A DNA stretch of 48,138 nucleotides from Ferruginibacter sp. (GTDB lineage Bacteria > Bacteroidota > Bacteroidia > Chitinophagales > Chitinophagaceae), in the NCBI GenBank assembly GCA_019638575.1, contig JAHBTN010000025.1:1-48138 (forward strand). The letters are read 5' to 3'. Position numbers and translations under genes: made by a program. Below the pieces are notes generated by a model. It saw nothing but the letters and a program-made list of their open reading frames with translations, was not told the origin of the DNA and did no database searches. Shown here one piece after another: positions 7,728 to 17,500 of the stretch (positions are counted from its first letter, which is position 1; each line of letters starts with the position of its first letter).

Positions 7728-10163
7728 TTACTTTATTAACAGAAAATACCCTTTTATATTTTGTTGTTGCCCGCTTGTAAAACTGTAAGTGCAATGGTAA
7801 ATATAACCTCCCATCGGTTGTTTTGTATTTTTAAAATTACCATCCCAGCCTTGTGCAATATTGTTTGTTTCAAAAATTTTATTTCCATAACGGTTATAAA
7901 TGGTTAAATTAAAAAATTGAAGTGACCAGTTGGATGTTGCTTTAAAAATATCGTTTAACCCGTCGTTATTGGGTGTAAACGAATTGGGAATAAAAACAAT
8001 CTTATTACAGGGCTTTACTGTAATGGTAGTGGTTTTTAAAATGGGACAGTTAACTTGGCGTTGTGCTGTTATTGAATAAACAGTGTTTTGTGCAGGGTAT
8101 AACATCAATGTGTTATTGTTAAATACTGAGTTAGTGGTTGGGTTCCAGGTAATATTATTTATATCGGGAGGAAAAATGATATTTGCTGTATCAGTTAGGC
8201 AAATATTTTGGAAAGCAGGAATGTTTAAAGAAGTATCTGAATTTGAAATATTAATACTATCTGTAGAAATATTACCACAACTGTCAACTACCGTTACATG
8301 ATATAAGCCCGGTAATGATGCATTGAAGTATTCTGTACTGTCGTTATTTTGCCATTTATATTTTTTAAATCCAGGCCCGGCGTGTAAGGTTATAGTATTG
8401 CCGGGGCATAGCAATGTATCTTTACCAAGCTTAACAGGCGGTTTAACATCATACACTTCCAGGTATATGGAATCCTTAAGGTTGCAGCCGCCAAAACCAG
8501 CATATAGGTAACCCCTGTAGCTGCGTAAAAATTCCACGTCTAAACTTGTATCTGTTTTGTTTAAAATTTTTATTGATGTGGTATCTGCCTGCCAATATGT
8601 TTTTCTAATACACAATGGATTTTTTACTATTTTAAAACTTGCTAACGGATTAGCTTTACAATATTTGCTGCCCCCAATTAACTTTATAGTATCACAAATA
8701 CTAATTGCTTTGCAAAGTTCAGTTTTTGCTAATGTAAAATCTACAGGAGGAAAATCAGGAACCTGTGCATCTAACTGTAAAGCTGTAGTGCCTGCTACAC
8801 TTATATTGGGGTTGGTTACCGGTAATGTATATATGTTTACAGACTGGTAAAAAATTGTATCATTTCCAAGGCAGGGGCTTATTTTTTCGTAAAAAGGCGA
8901 ATGATTAAAAAGATAAAAATAATTTGTAAGAAAAACAGAAGTAAAGGTTGATAATTGAAAATTTAAAATACCGTTTTGTTTATAGGCAAGGTCTGCTTGC
9001 CAGTTAAGATTAGGAAACCCTAAATTGGCAAGTTTTATTTCTCTTTGGCTAATTACATCAAGGTTATCATTAAAAGTGGCATATTTAAGAATTGTTGTGG
9101 AGTTTTCCGGGCTTACCAGGCTTATTATATTTTTTTTGCTAACAGTTATTTTGGTAATAGCTAATATAGTAGATGTGGCTGCATAACACTTGGATTTTAG
9201 GATATTAAAATTTTCGTCTGTTAGGGTAAAAATATAATGATATTTACCAGAATCAAATCTTTCAGATACCAGTAATAGCCTGTTTGAATTTACATCAAAA
9301 TTTATTTTCGTCAATCTTGACCTGTAAGGAATAGTACCCATTGCATCGGTATAGTTCATAAATGATTGTTGTTGCAAAATGCTTCCATCAGCCTTATTCA
9401 GTTTTACCAATTGTATCCCATGTAAAGCATTGGGGTCAGATTCTGTATCGGCATTATAAAAATATTGTAATGCCATTATTATTGTGTTGTTGTTTTGTAC
9501 ACTAAGTTTGGTGCTAATAAGGTGAAACTTTGGTAAATTAAGATGTTGGTACCTTTTACTCCAAAGTAAATTGCCATTATTGCCCAATGCTGCCACCACA
9601 GGCATCTTTGGGTAATCATCATAATTTCCCGCAAGAAAAATCTCCCCATTGTTATTAATGCAAGAATAATTTAAGAAGCCAATTATACTTGGGTTGGCGC
9701 CATGTTTTATTACCTTGCTCCATAAAAGATTGCCTGTATTATCGGTTTTCGACAATAACTGCCATTTTGAAAATGGGGAAGATGGGATTGTGCTAGGGTG
9801 AAACAGTAATGAAAAAACCAGGTTGCCATTATTATCAATATCGCAAATTTCGCCACCGGTTTTAAAAGCCGAAAATATATCGGTCTTATAGTTTTTATAC
9901 CAAACCAGTTGATTGTTAGCATTAAATTTTAGTATGCTCCAATAACTGGATAAACCACCAAAATATGTACTGCCACTCAAATATAAATTATCAAATTTAT
10001 CATGTTGCGGAGTATATTTAAAACCTGAAGAAGAAGTACTTACATGGGCGTTAAAATTGGAAGGATAAAACTGGTTAAAAGTAACTGAATCGATACAGCC
10101 TGTTGTCTGGCAATTGCAAATGCCAGAAATAAAAAAACTAAATAACAAAAGTAAATTTTTCAT
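7728..10163 (-). CDS. Secreted protein with gliding-motility-associated (CHU_C) C-terminal domain
   Basis: An 811-residue exported protein. The signal peptide is at residues 1-18 (hydrophobic LLLLFSFFISGIC). A central part of about 450 residues has repeated NNGNLLWSK/FNANNQLVWYK units, like beta-propeller surface proteins. An Ig/PKD-like stretch with LCPGNTITLHAGPGFKKYKW follows at about 580-640. The last 90 residues (IPNSFTPNNDGLNDIF ... IYNRYGNKIFE ... WDGNFKNTKQPMGGYIYH) are the classic CHU_C domain that directs type IX secretion. The function is probably cell-surface or adhesive but is not determinable. It lies 53 nt downstream of a lipoprotein gene, with a perfect hairpin between. Confidence 0.9.
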   Translation of the reverse strand: MKNLLLLFSFFISGICNCQTTGCIDSVTFNQFYPSNFNAHVSTSSSGFKYTPQHDKFDNLYLSGSTYFGGLSSYWSILKFNANNQLVWYKNYKTDIFSAFKTGGEICDIDNNGNLVFSLLFHPSTIPSSPFSKWQLLSKTDNTGNLLWSKVIKHGANPSIIGFLNYSCINNNGEIFLAGNYDDYPKMPVVAALGNNGNLLWSKRYQHLNLPKFHLISTKLSVQNNNTIIMALQYFYNADTESDPNALHGIQLVKLNKADGSILQQQSFMNYTDAMGTIPYRSRLTKINFDVNSNRLLLVSERFDSGKYHYIFTLTDENFNILKSKCYAATSTILAITKITVSKKNIISLVSPENSTTILKYATFNDNLDVISQREIKLANLGFPNLNWQADLAYKQNGILNFQLSTFTSVFLTNYFYLFNHSPFYEKISPCLGNDTIFYQSVNIYTLPVTNPNISVAGTTALQLDAQVPDFPPVDFTLAKTELCKAISICDTIKLIGGSKYCKANPLASFKIVKNPLCIRKTYWQADTTSIKILNKTDTSLDVEFLRSYRGYLYAGFGGCNLKDSIYLEVYDVKPPVKLGKDTLLCPGNTITLHAGPGFKKYKWQNNDSTEYFNASLPGLYHVTVVDSCGNISTDSINISNSDTSLNIPAFQNICLTDTANIIFPPDINNITWNPTTNSVFNNNTLMLYPAQNTVYSITAQRQVNCPILKTTTITVKPCNKIVFIPNSFTPNNDGLNDIFKATSNWSLQFFNLTIYNRYGNKIFETNNIAQGWDGNFKNTKQPMGGYIYHCTYSFTSGQQQNIKGYFLLIK

Positions 10164-10175
10164 AGTATTAAAATA

Positions 10176-10206
10176 TTACCGGTAATTGCTTTGCAATTAC
10201 CGGTAA
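10176..10206 (-). terminator. Perfect 14-bp hairpin between lipoprotein and CHU_C genes
   Basis: TTACCGGTAATTGC and its exact complement are separated by a 3-nt TTT loop. The hairpin lies 10 nt past the lipoprotein stop and 12 nt before the CHU_C gene start on the same strand. The following minus-strand bases (TATTTTAATAC) are only moderately T-rich, so it could be a weak terminator, a processing site or a translation-controlling hairpin. Confidence 0.55.
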
Positions 10207-10216
10207 ATTAAAAATT

Positions 10217-11425
10217 TTAGTAAATATCAATATCTGGCCAAACTTCATAAGCCCAGGCAGAATACTCTATTTGATTTTGATAAGGTAAAGATGAATTTTC
10301 CGGGCTCCTGCAATCTCCATTTGCTAAACTTGGGATAGTGGTTAGAGGATTTGGAATGCCATTTGAATATTTCCAATTTCTAAATCTTAGTATTACTGTA
10401 TATGTTCCCGGTGAAAGAACTACCGATTCAGCAAAATCAAATTGACGAATATACCCAAATTGAAGTATGTAATTATTTGTTGAACCTCCACCCAGCACAT
10501 TAGGGAATAAATTCCAAGTAAGTCCAGCATCTAATGAATATTGTACTTCTTGCAAATCAGTTTCAATAAAACTACCTCCAAAATTTGAACAATTAAATTG
10601 AGGGTCATATCCAACAATTCCAATCCTGTCTTGATTGCCAAAAATATAAGGAGGCAGGAAAATAGGGTAATCAGTTCTATCACATGGGTGCAATCCTGTA
10701 TTTCCTGTGAATCCAAACCAACTTGCTGGTAAAATCCATAAAGCATAACTATCCGGGCAACTTGTTGCAAAAGTTGCACCAAGTTTTACAGTATATGTAG
10801 TTGTAATATCTCCATTTATAAAATGAGTAGCTAAACCATCATGCGATGAAGATTTTAACATTCTGAATTTAATACTATACCTGTGGTTAGGGCTATAAAC
10901 AGGATCAGGGCCAAGATCAGTAATAATTGCATCATCAATGGTTAGGGTCAAATCAATAGTATTAGTTTGATTATTTAATATTTCAATAAAACCTTGTGTT
11001 TTAACATTGCCATTATCATTAATAACTACTTTGCTCCAACTTAATTCATACTCCCACTGTATAAAGTATCCACCTGCACCATTATTTGCATCACAAACAT
11101 ATATTCGTTGGTATTGAATAAAATTCACATAATCGGGTAAGTCATAATTTGTACAATATGTACCTGAGTTTATAGGTATTTTTGAAATATTATTTTTTGA
11201 ATCTCCCCAACCTACTTCCATTTTTTTGTGTACTGGAAATATTAAAGGCGTACCACCTATTTGTTTCATTTTATCTTTCACATAGGCATGTGCCTTAATT
11301 AAATCTAAATTTTCATTTTTTGTATTTGGCTTTTTAAAATTGTCGGCTTTTTTACAACTATTTAAGACCATGCAAAATCCGGCCAAAATGAATATTATTA
11401 ATTTTAGTTTATGTAATGTTTTCAT
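10217..11425 (-). CDS. Hypothetical lipoprotein
   Basis: A 402-residue protein with a lipoprotein signal peptide: a Lys-rich n-region, a hydrophobic stretch (LIIFILAGFCMVL) and lipobox LNSC with the lipidated Cys at about residue 24, followed by Lys-Lys-Ala-Asp. It should be anchored in a membrane and may be surface exposed. The mature part is rich in Asn, Tyr, Thr and Pro with many predicted beta strands, including a section with several Cys (CPDSYALWILPASWFG, then NTGLHPCDRTD). I recognise no family. It sits upstream of the CHU_C protein gene on the same strand, so joint expression at the cell surface is possible. Base composition is even more AT-rich than the neighbours. Confidence 0.8.
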   Translation of the reverse strand: MKTLHKLKLIIFILAGFCMVLNSCKKADNFKKPNTKNENLDLIKAHAYVKDKMKQIGGTPLIFPVHKKMEVGWGDSKNNISKIPINSGTYCTNYDLPDYVNFIQYQRIYVCDANNGAGGYFIQWEYELSWSKVVINDNGNVKTQGFIEILNNQTNTIDLTLTIDDAIITDLGPDPVYSPNHRYSIKFRMLKSSSHDGLATHFINGDITTTYTVKLGATFATSCPDSYALWILPASWFGFTGNTGLHPCDRTDYPIFLPPYIFGNQDRIGIVGYDPQFNCSNFGGSFIETDLQEVQYSLDAGLTWNLFPNVLGGGSTNNYILQFGYIRQFDFAESVVLSPGTYTVILRFRNWKYSNGIPNPLTTIPSLANGDCRSPENSSLPYQNQIEYSAWAYEVWPDIDIY

Positions 11426-11612
11426 TTTATTAATCTTTAATTGTTAATGAAATAAAATACTAATTACATGCTTAAACACTTTTCTTTTGTGATGATTTAA
11501 TTAATTGAAAACATTAAGGCGGCTTGTAGCCTTGCAATAAAAAAATTGAATAATATAATGTAGAAAAAATTTTTTTTACAAAAAAATCGAATGTGAGAGT
11601 ATGAAATTGTAC

Positions 11613-11621
11613 GGGGGGGGG
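11613..11621. repeat. Homopolymer tract of nine G
   Basis: Nine consecutive G in an otherwise very AT-rich spacer, bounded by GTAC on both sides (11609-11612 and 11621-11624). Such tracts are prone to slipped-strand length change. Confidence 0.85.
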
Positions 11622-11632
11622 TACTTCTCATA

Positions 11633-11648
11633 ACACTAAGTTTAGTGT
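11633..11648. promoter_or_regulatory. 16-bp palindrome, candidate operator
   Basis: ACACTAA-GT-TTAGTGT is a perfect inverted repeat with a 2-nt centre, 9 nt from the G9 tract. A dimeric repressor site is possible; a stem with a 2-nt loop would be a poor hairpin. No second copy was noticed in the window. Confidence 0.35.
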
Positions 11649-11784
11649 AATATAAACAAAATATTTTCGAATGCAAAAAAATAATAAAGTAAAATGCTTT
11701 TATTGAAAAATTAGTTATATCCAGTATTGTTTTCAAGACTCAATTTTGAATAAAATAATTTGCAAAATTCAAATCCAAACATTT

Positions 11785-11801
11785 ACTTTGTAATTCAAAG
11801 T
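11785..11801. promoter_or_regulatory. Palindromic operator, copy 1 (ACTTTG-N5-CAAAGT)
   Basis: ACTTTGTAATTCAAAGT ends 9 nt before the ATG at 11811. The left arm overlaps TACTTTG, close to a -7 promoter element, so a bound protein would block transcription. The same arms, spacing and a following GCTTT recur at 12775, next to a winged-helix regulator gene that is the obvious candidate binder. Confidence 0.6.
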
Positions 11802-11810
11802 GCTTTTTAT

Positions 11811-12443
11811 ATGGACAATCAGCAACAACCCCTGGAAGATATCCAGCACATAAAAAAAATGATGGAACGCAGCAGCCGTTTCATAAGTTTGAGTGGTTTA
11901 AGTGGTATAGCCGCCGGTGTTTGTGCATTAGCGGGCGCCTGGTTTGCCAGCAGGGAAATTCACTGCTGGGTAAAAGGCGATTGCCAACTTGGCCTGCTAA
12001 TAAGCTCTGCAGGCGATGAACTTATCAACAGCCTTTTTTGGATTGCCACTTTAACTTTTGCCGGCGCCTTTTTATCGGCATTTATTTTCACTTACCTGCG
12101 CAGCAAAAAAAACGGCATACCTGTATGGGGCGCCACCAGTATGCGTTTGCTTTGGAACACTTTTATACCGGTGGCGGTTGGCGCCATTTTTTTAATACGC
12201 ATGATGCAGTTTGGCGAGTTTCAGTTGGTGGCGCCTGGCTGCCTTATCTTTTACGGCCTTGCATTGGTGAATGCCAGTAAATATACCCTGGGCGAAGTGC
12301 GTTACCTGGGTTTGGGACAGATTGTGCTGGGCATTTTGAATTTGTGGTGGCTGGGTTATGGCTTGCAGTTTTGGGCCATGGGCTTTGGTGTATTGCATAT
12401 TGTGTATGGCGCCATGATGTGGTGGAAGTATGAACGGAAATAA
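11811..12443 (+). CDS. Polytopic membrane protein of unknown function
   Basis: A 210-residue protein. A short charged N-terminus (LEDIQHIKKMMERSSRFISLSG) is followed by about five or six hydrophobic helices: residues ~28-46, ~75-100, ~115-135, ~145-160, and two near the end around GQIVLGILNLWWLG and FGVLHIVYGAMMWW. The ATG at 11811 was chosen because an earlier in-frame ATG at 11760 would place the operator palindrome inside the coding sequence. The stop is 14 nt before the winged-helix regulator start, so the two are co-transcribed. Function is not known; pairing with a small HTH regulator and a DUF4173-like protein suggests a membrane or stress-responsive module. Confidence 0.8.
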   Translation: MDNQQQPLEDIQHIKKMMERSSRFISLSGLSGIAAGVCALAGAWFASREIHCWVKGDCQLGLLISSAGDELINSLFWIATLTFAGAFLSAFIFTYLRSKKNGIPVWGATSMRLLWNTFIPVAVGAIFLIRMMQFGEFQLVAPGCLIFYGLALVNASKYTLGEVRYLGLGQIVLGILNLWWLGYGLQFWAMGFGVLHIVYGAMMWWKYERK

Positions 12444-12457
12444 AACTTATTTGCTGC

Positions 12458-12757
12458 ATGAAGAACCCGATTGAACATCTGAATAAAATTTTTGACAGCC
12501 GCATACGACTGGGCATTATGAGCGCCCTGATGGTGAATGATGCAGTAAGTTTTAATGAACTGAAAGAGTTGCTGGATATTACAGATGGCAACCTGGCCAG
12601 CCACCTGAAAACACTGGAAGAAAACGGGTATATAAAATTTCAGAAAGCATTTATTGGCCGAAAAACAAATACCACCTATTCCATTACTAAGGCCGGCGAA
12701 AAAGAATTTACCCTACACTTAGATGCACTAACGAAGATGATTGGATCGGTGAAGTAA
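12458..12757 (+). CDS. Winged-helix transcriptional regulator (HTH_34-like)
   Basis: A 99-residue, single-domain DNA-binding protein. The helix-turn-helix is around residues 25-55 (VSFNELKELLDITDGNLASHLKTLEENGYI) and the wing around 60-80 (KAFIGRKTNTTYSITKAGEKEF). This is the pattern of the MarR/ArsR-like HTH_34 family. There is no sensor domain, so control may come through partner proteins or dimer stability. It sits between two membrane-protein genes and two copies of the ACTTTG-N5-CAAAGT palindrome, so autoregulation and control of both units is the simplest reading. Binding itself is inferred. Confidence 0.9.
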   Translation: MKNPIEHLNKIFDSRIRLGIMSALMVNDAVSFNELKELLDITDGNLASHLKTLEENGYIKFQKAFIGRKTNTTYSITKAGEKEFTLHLDALTKMIGSVK

Positions 12758-12774
12758 ATTTTTTTTGTAATTAC

Positions 12775-12791
12775 ACTTTGTAAAACAAAGT
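12775..12791. promoter_or_regulatory. Palindromic operator, copy 2 (ACTTTG-N5-CAAAGT)
   Basis: ACTTTGTAAAACAAAGT lies 18 nt past the regulator stop and 189 nt before the ATG at 12981. Arms, 5-nt spacer beginning TAA, and a trailing GCTTT all match copy 1 at 11785. The long distance to the next start implies a leader of well over 100 nt or a promoter placed near the operator. Confidence 0.6.
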
Positions 12792-12980
12792 GCTTTGTAA
12801 TATTTGAAGATTTGTGTAGTACGCATAAAGTTTTATGTATTGATGTTGTGGGCAAAAATTAAAGCCTGTAAAATGATAAGGGTTATTTAAAAATTAAACC
12901 ATGCTTAAAAAAAATTTCACTGTTAAAGCATATTGCTATTGCATTCAACTTTTATTCATCCAACTTATAAAAAAATAATC

Positions 12981-14561
12981 ATGAAAAAAGCCACACTCAA
13001 ACTATTACTGGTATTTGCAGGCGCCGTACTCTTCAATATTATTTTCTGGCAGGAAAAAATGGCTATCAATACGCTGCTGTTTGATGCATTTATTTTGTTA
13101 TCGGTATTTTACCTGTACCCTTCGGCAATGGCAAAGCCGGGTGTAAAATGGCTGCTGATGTTACATGCATGTACATTACTATCGCTTATTGTAAACAATA
13201 CCGATTTAAGCAAGATCGCTTTTTGTGCTACACTTTTATTGCTGGTGGTTTTTGTGCAATACCTTCATCATTCGGTTTGGTATGCGGCAGCATCGGCAAT
13301 GGGCAATTACCTGCTGATGGGTTTTTCTTTTAACCAAAACCTGCGCATGATATGGCAGCACGGGTTTAAAGCAACCGGATTTAATAAGATACTTCGCTTG
13401 CTGTTTATCCCTTTATTAATCTGCACACTTTTTTTTATTATCTACATAGCTTCCAATTCAGTACTGGGCGATATGGTAAACAGTTTCGACATTGCCCTGC
13501 AGCAATTCATAGACCGTTTATTCGGGCAGTTTAACTGGCAGCGTTTTGGTTTCTTCTTTACAGGTATCATTACCTGTGCCGGCTTATTGCTTAAAATGCG
13601 AAGCAATTTTTTTTCGGAAAGGGAGTTGAAGAAAAGAAATGATATGCAGCGTAATAAAATTGGCTTGCAGGGTTGGAGGCAAACTGTTGTTTATGATATG
13701 CTAATTTTATTTAGAGGCCAATACGCAAATGCGGTAATGGCTTTGCGAAACGAAAACAGCATTGGCATCATAAGCTTTGTATTGCTTAATACACTTTTAT
13801 TGCTGGTAAATGTATTAGATGTAATCTATGTTTGGCTGGGGTTTAAATACAACAGCTATATCAACTTATCGATACAGGTACACGAAGGCGCAGGCATGCT
13901 TATATTTTCAATTGTACTGGCAATGATGGTGCTGTTGTTTTTCTTCAGGGGCAACCTCAATTTTTATAAAAAAAACAAGTGGCTGCGTTATGGCGCTTAC
14001 GGATGGATTTTACAAAATGCCTTACTGGTGGTTTCGGTTTTTTTACGGGATTATTATTACATACAGTACATGGGACTTACTTATAAACGTATAGGTGTAC
14101 TGCTGTTCCTGCTAATGGTTTTGTTTGGGTTGCTGACAGTATTTATAAAAATACATCATCGCAAAACAAGTTATTATTTATGGAGAGTGAATGGCTGGTT
14201 TGCCCTTGTGTTGCTGGTGGCAGCCTCATGTGTAGATTGGGATCAAAACATTGCCCGTTATAACATTGCACACAAAGATACCGTACCGTTAGATATACGA
14301 TTTTTACTTTCCTTATCAGATAAAACGCTGCCCTTGATTGAACAGGATAAATTTGTTTTAAACCAAAATGTTCCCATACCGGGCAATACGGAATATTACC
14401 CTTACGGGCCTTATCTTACTCCCATGCAAATGTTTGAAAAACGTAATGCCGTTTTTTTTGCTAAGCAAAAAACTTATAGCTGGTTATCCTGGAATATGGC
14501 CGACCAATTTGTAAAAAATAACCTTACCCAACACGGTAAAAAAACAGCCCTGGTTAAATAA
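12981..14561 (+). CDS. DUF4173/DUF4153-like integral membrane protein
   Basis: A 526-residue polytopic protein with roughly ten to twelve hydrophobic helices and few long loops, ending in a soluble Tyr/Pro-rich tail (NTEYYPYGPYLTPMQMFEKRN) after residue ~430. Layout and central helices (LLNTLLLLVNVLDVIYVWLG; AYGWILQNALLVVSVFLRDYYYIQYMGLTYKRIG) resemble DUF4173 proteins, from memory. The ATG at 12981 begins MKKATLKLLLVF; an upstream in-frame ATG at 12933 adds a non-typical segment. Function is unknown. It is the third member of the locus with the winged-helix regulator and has its own copy of the operator. It converges with the TolB-like gene, with 5 nt between stops. Confidence 0.82.
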   Translation: MKKATLKLLLVFAGAVLFNIIFWQEKMAINTLLFDAFILLSVFYLYPSAMAKPGVKWLLMLHACTLLSLIVNNTDLSKIAFCATLLLLVVFVQYLHHSVWYAAASAMGNYLLMGFSFNQNLRMIWQHGFKATGFNKILRLLFIPLLICTLFFIIYIASNSVLGDMVNSFDIALQQFIDRLFGQFNWQRFGFFFTGIITCAGLLLKMRSNFFSERELKKRNDMQRNKIGLQGWRQTVVYDMLILFRGQYANAVMALRNENSIGIISFVLLNTLLLLVNVLDVIYVWLGFKYNSYINLSIQVHEGAGMLIFSIVLAMMVLLFFFRGNLNFYKKNKWLRYGAYGWILQNALLVVSVFLRDYYYIQYMGLTYKRIGVLLFLLMVLFGLLTVFIKIHHRKTSYYLWRVNGWFALVLLVAASCVDWDQNIARYNIAHKDTVPLDIRFLLSLSDKTLPLIEQDKFVLNQNVPIPGNTEYYPYGPYLTPMQMFEKRNAVFFAKQKTYSWLSWNMADQFVKNNLTQHGKKTALVK

Positions 14562-14566
14562 GAGTC

Positions 14567-17500
14567 TTAAAAATCCAAACCTAAAGCAACATATAAAATA
14601 GGTTTGCCTTTAAAGAAACCACTCATGGGCCAGCCTGCATCAAATTTTACAAAATAACCAAGCAGTGTGCTTCTTACACCAAAACCATAACCACCGGCAA
14701 ACGGACCTACACCGCCTGATTTTACCTTTACCTGTAATGGAGGTTGGCCATAAATTACCTGTGGCCTTTTAAAATTATTATAAGCGCCATTCCAGGCGGT
14801 ACCTAAATCAATAAACTGTATTACCTGTAAATTATTTAAAAAAGAATTATTGATAACCCGGTTAAAGAAAGTAGATACTATGGGTAACCTAAACTCGCTG
14901 TTGATTACAACGGCATTATTTCCATTGGCTACATTTTGTATATAACCCCGCATGTTTACTGCCAGGCTTTGAAAAGCATATGTTTGATCGTTTGCAGGCT
15001 GATTGTTTGTATTAAAATATCTTTCCTTTATAAGGTCGCCGTTTGAATTATATTTTTGGTTTTGGCCAAACATCAGCCAACCATCAACACCGCCCAGGTA
15101 ATAAATCATTTTTTGGTTGCCCCAGCTAAAATCGCCGGCAGCCCTGCCTGCCCATATAAAGTTGCGTAGTATGGGATAATAATACCGGGCATCAAAACCA
15201 AAATTAAAAGTATTGGGCCCGTCGGCAAACTTCACCTTGTTAACCTGCCGGTTCCAATCTATATAAAATTTATACCGTAACCCGTTCCAAATATTTAAAG
15301 CAGGGTTTAAGCTGTTGTCGTACACGTATTCCAAATGCGTAACAGAATAAAGTGTTTTATCATCGGGGTATCCCAGCGAAAACTGGTCTAATGCAGATAC
15401 CACAAGTTTTTCGGAACGTATACCTGTTGATAGCCTGATGCTTTTGGTTCTGTCAAACGGGTAGGCAACATTTACCTGGTATAGGTTGGTAAAGTTTCTT
15501 AAAAGATAGGTGCCGGTTTGGTCGGTGCCCTGCTGTACATTACGGTAATAAGTGGCGCCCCAGTCTATACGGCGTTTGTAATTCTGGTAACTAATCAGCC
15601 ATTCATTATCTTTTAAATTGGTACCTATTCTAAATCCTCCGGTTATTTTTACATCTTCCATCAGTTCGGTAGTGCCCAACCTTATAAGTGCATTTAATAC
15701 CGAGCCCGAGTTTAGCATGATGGGGCCGGCGCCACCCTGGTAAGCCTGGTAGCGGTTAACCAATACACCCGTACTAAAACCAGCCGATCCGTAATCAACA
15801 GAAAACTTTGGCGGTTTGTAGCGGTATTTTTTTATTGTTTTTAATACATCGTATTTAGTTGAAGTTGCAGGTGCAGTAGCTGTAGATGCCTGGCTGCTGT
15901 CTTTTTTATCATTATCAAATTCTGTTTGAAAAAAATCGCCTGATTTTTTTGCTGAATCTGCGGCTACAATTTGTTTGCTTACCCCAGCGGTATCGGTATA
16001 TTGAGCCATTATTTTTTTCATGTACTCGGTAGGTTGTGCGGTTACATTACGGCGCCGCAGCACATTTTCATCAATCTTAAGTTTGTAAAGAATTTTTTCA
16101 TCGCTTTGGCGGGTTACTTCGCTCACCTGGTTATTATCGCCGGCAATACGGGTTTCGGCAAGGGTACTTTGGTAATTGGTTAAAGGAAATGTATAAGCCG
16201 AATCGGTTGAAATGGAAACAACAGCTACGGTATCAATATCCGTTTTTTTATAAACCTTTAACGTGCTGTCTACTTCTTTGGCCGATGGGTTGCGTAGTAT
16301 CTCTCCCGCAATCATCACCAGTGTATCAAGGCCTTCTTTTTTTGTAGAGAAGAATCCTGCATAGCGGTTGCCCACACCATTTTCGTCGCTAACAAATGTA
16401 AAATGGTTTTCGTTGTACTGCATGGGGTAGCGGGCATTGCCATATTTTAAATGCGACAACTGCGATATTTGGTTCAGCTCGGGCTTATCGCCAAAATTGG
16501 TAATTAAAAAAATGTTATAACGGTTATCACTTGGTAAAACCGTATCGCCTGTTTTTGCATCGGGGCCGGGGCGGTTGCTGCTGAAAATGATACCGGTTTT
16601 ATTGGGAAAAGCTACAAAAGAAGCATCCAGGTCATCATACACATCATTGGTAATCTGTTTTACTTTTTCGTTTTGCAGTTCAAGTGTATATATATCGGTA
16701 TGCCCGTTTTTAACAGCAGATAATAAAAGTGTATTGCTGTTAAGCATGTACTTCATATCCTGTACCTGGTCAAATTGTTTGGTAAGGTCAATCTTATATT
16801 GTTTAGTTCGGGTGATGATGTCGTAAACAAATAAATTAAGTTTGCCTTCTTTGGAATATAAAACCGAAATCCTGGAGCCTTTGGGATCCCATGCCATCAT
16901 GGGATAATTAGGATTTATTTCGTTTTTGTAACTGCGTACACCGTATTTTAATAAGGTTTTGTTTTCAAATTCATCATTATAAATTACCCGTACAATACCT
17001 TTTTTAAACTGCGTAACTACATAAGAGTTGTTACGTTTTACCGGGTTTACATTAAATCTAAAATAATCCAGCCGGCTGTTTATATCAAAACCATCTACAT
17101 AGCTTCCTTTGGGATATGGCTTTCTGCGAGCAATATCCTTGTAATATTTTTCATCCTGGTATTCCATAAATGCAGCCAGCAAATCTTTAAATTTCATTTT
17201 GCAAATCTGTAAACTGGCCTTGTTTAAATTTTTATAAAGGGTTGCCAGGTATAAAAAATAGGTAACATTTTCTTTTTTGTATTTTTCTTCAATAAAATAC
17301 CAAAAAGCATGACCAGCTAATTCGGGTTTTTCAAAAGCAAATTTTGTAAACTTATTATAGTTACCGCTTAGCATTTCGCTTTTAAGTTCATCGTCCAGCT
17401 GAGTGCTCCAGTTTTGAGCCAGGTAGTTAACGTACCCGTCAGTAAGCCATTTAGGTAAATCAAGTAATGCCTGGTTGCCGGCAATCTCACCAATATCATC

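Larger units (their letters stand above)
11426..11784. other. AT-rich intergenic region with G9 tract and palindrome
   Basis: This spacer between the divergent lipoprotein and membrane-protein genes has no credible gene; a 79-codon minus-strand frame at 11497-11736 is low-complexity Phe/Ile-rich and unlike a protein. It does hold a run of nine G at 11613-11621 and a 16-bp palindrome at 11633-11648, annotated separately. It should contain the promoters of both flanking genes. Confidence 0.6.

Noticed and set aside
11497-11736. A 79-codon minus-strand frame between the lipoprotein and the membrane-protein gene
   Set aside because: Low-complexity Phe/Ile/Lys composition, no domain or lipobox, and it crosses the G9 tract and palindrome; more likely non-coding.
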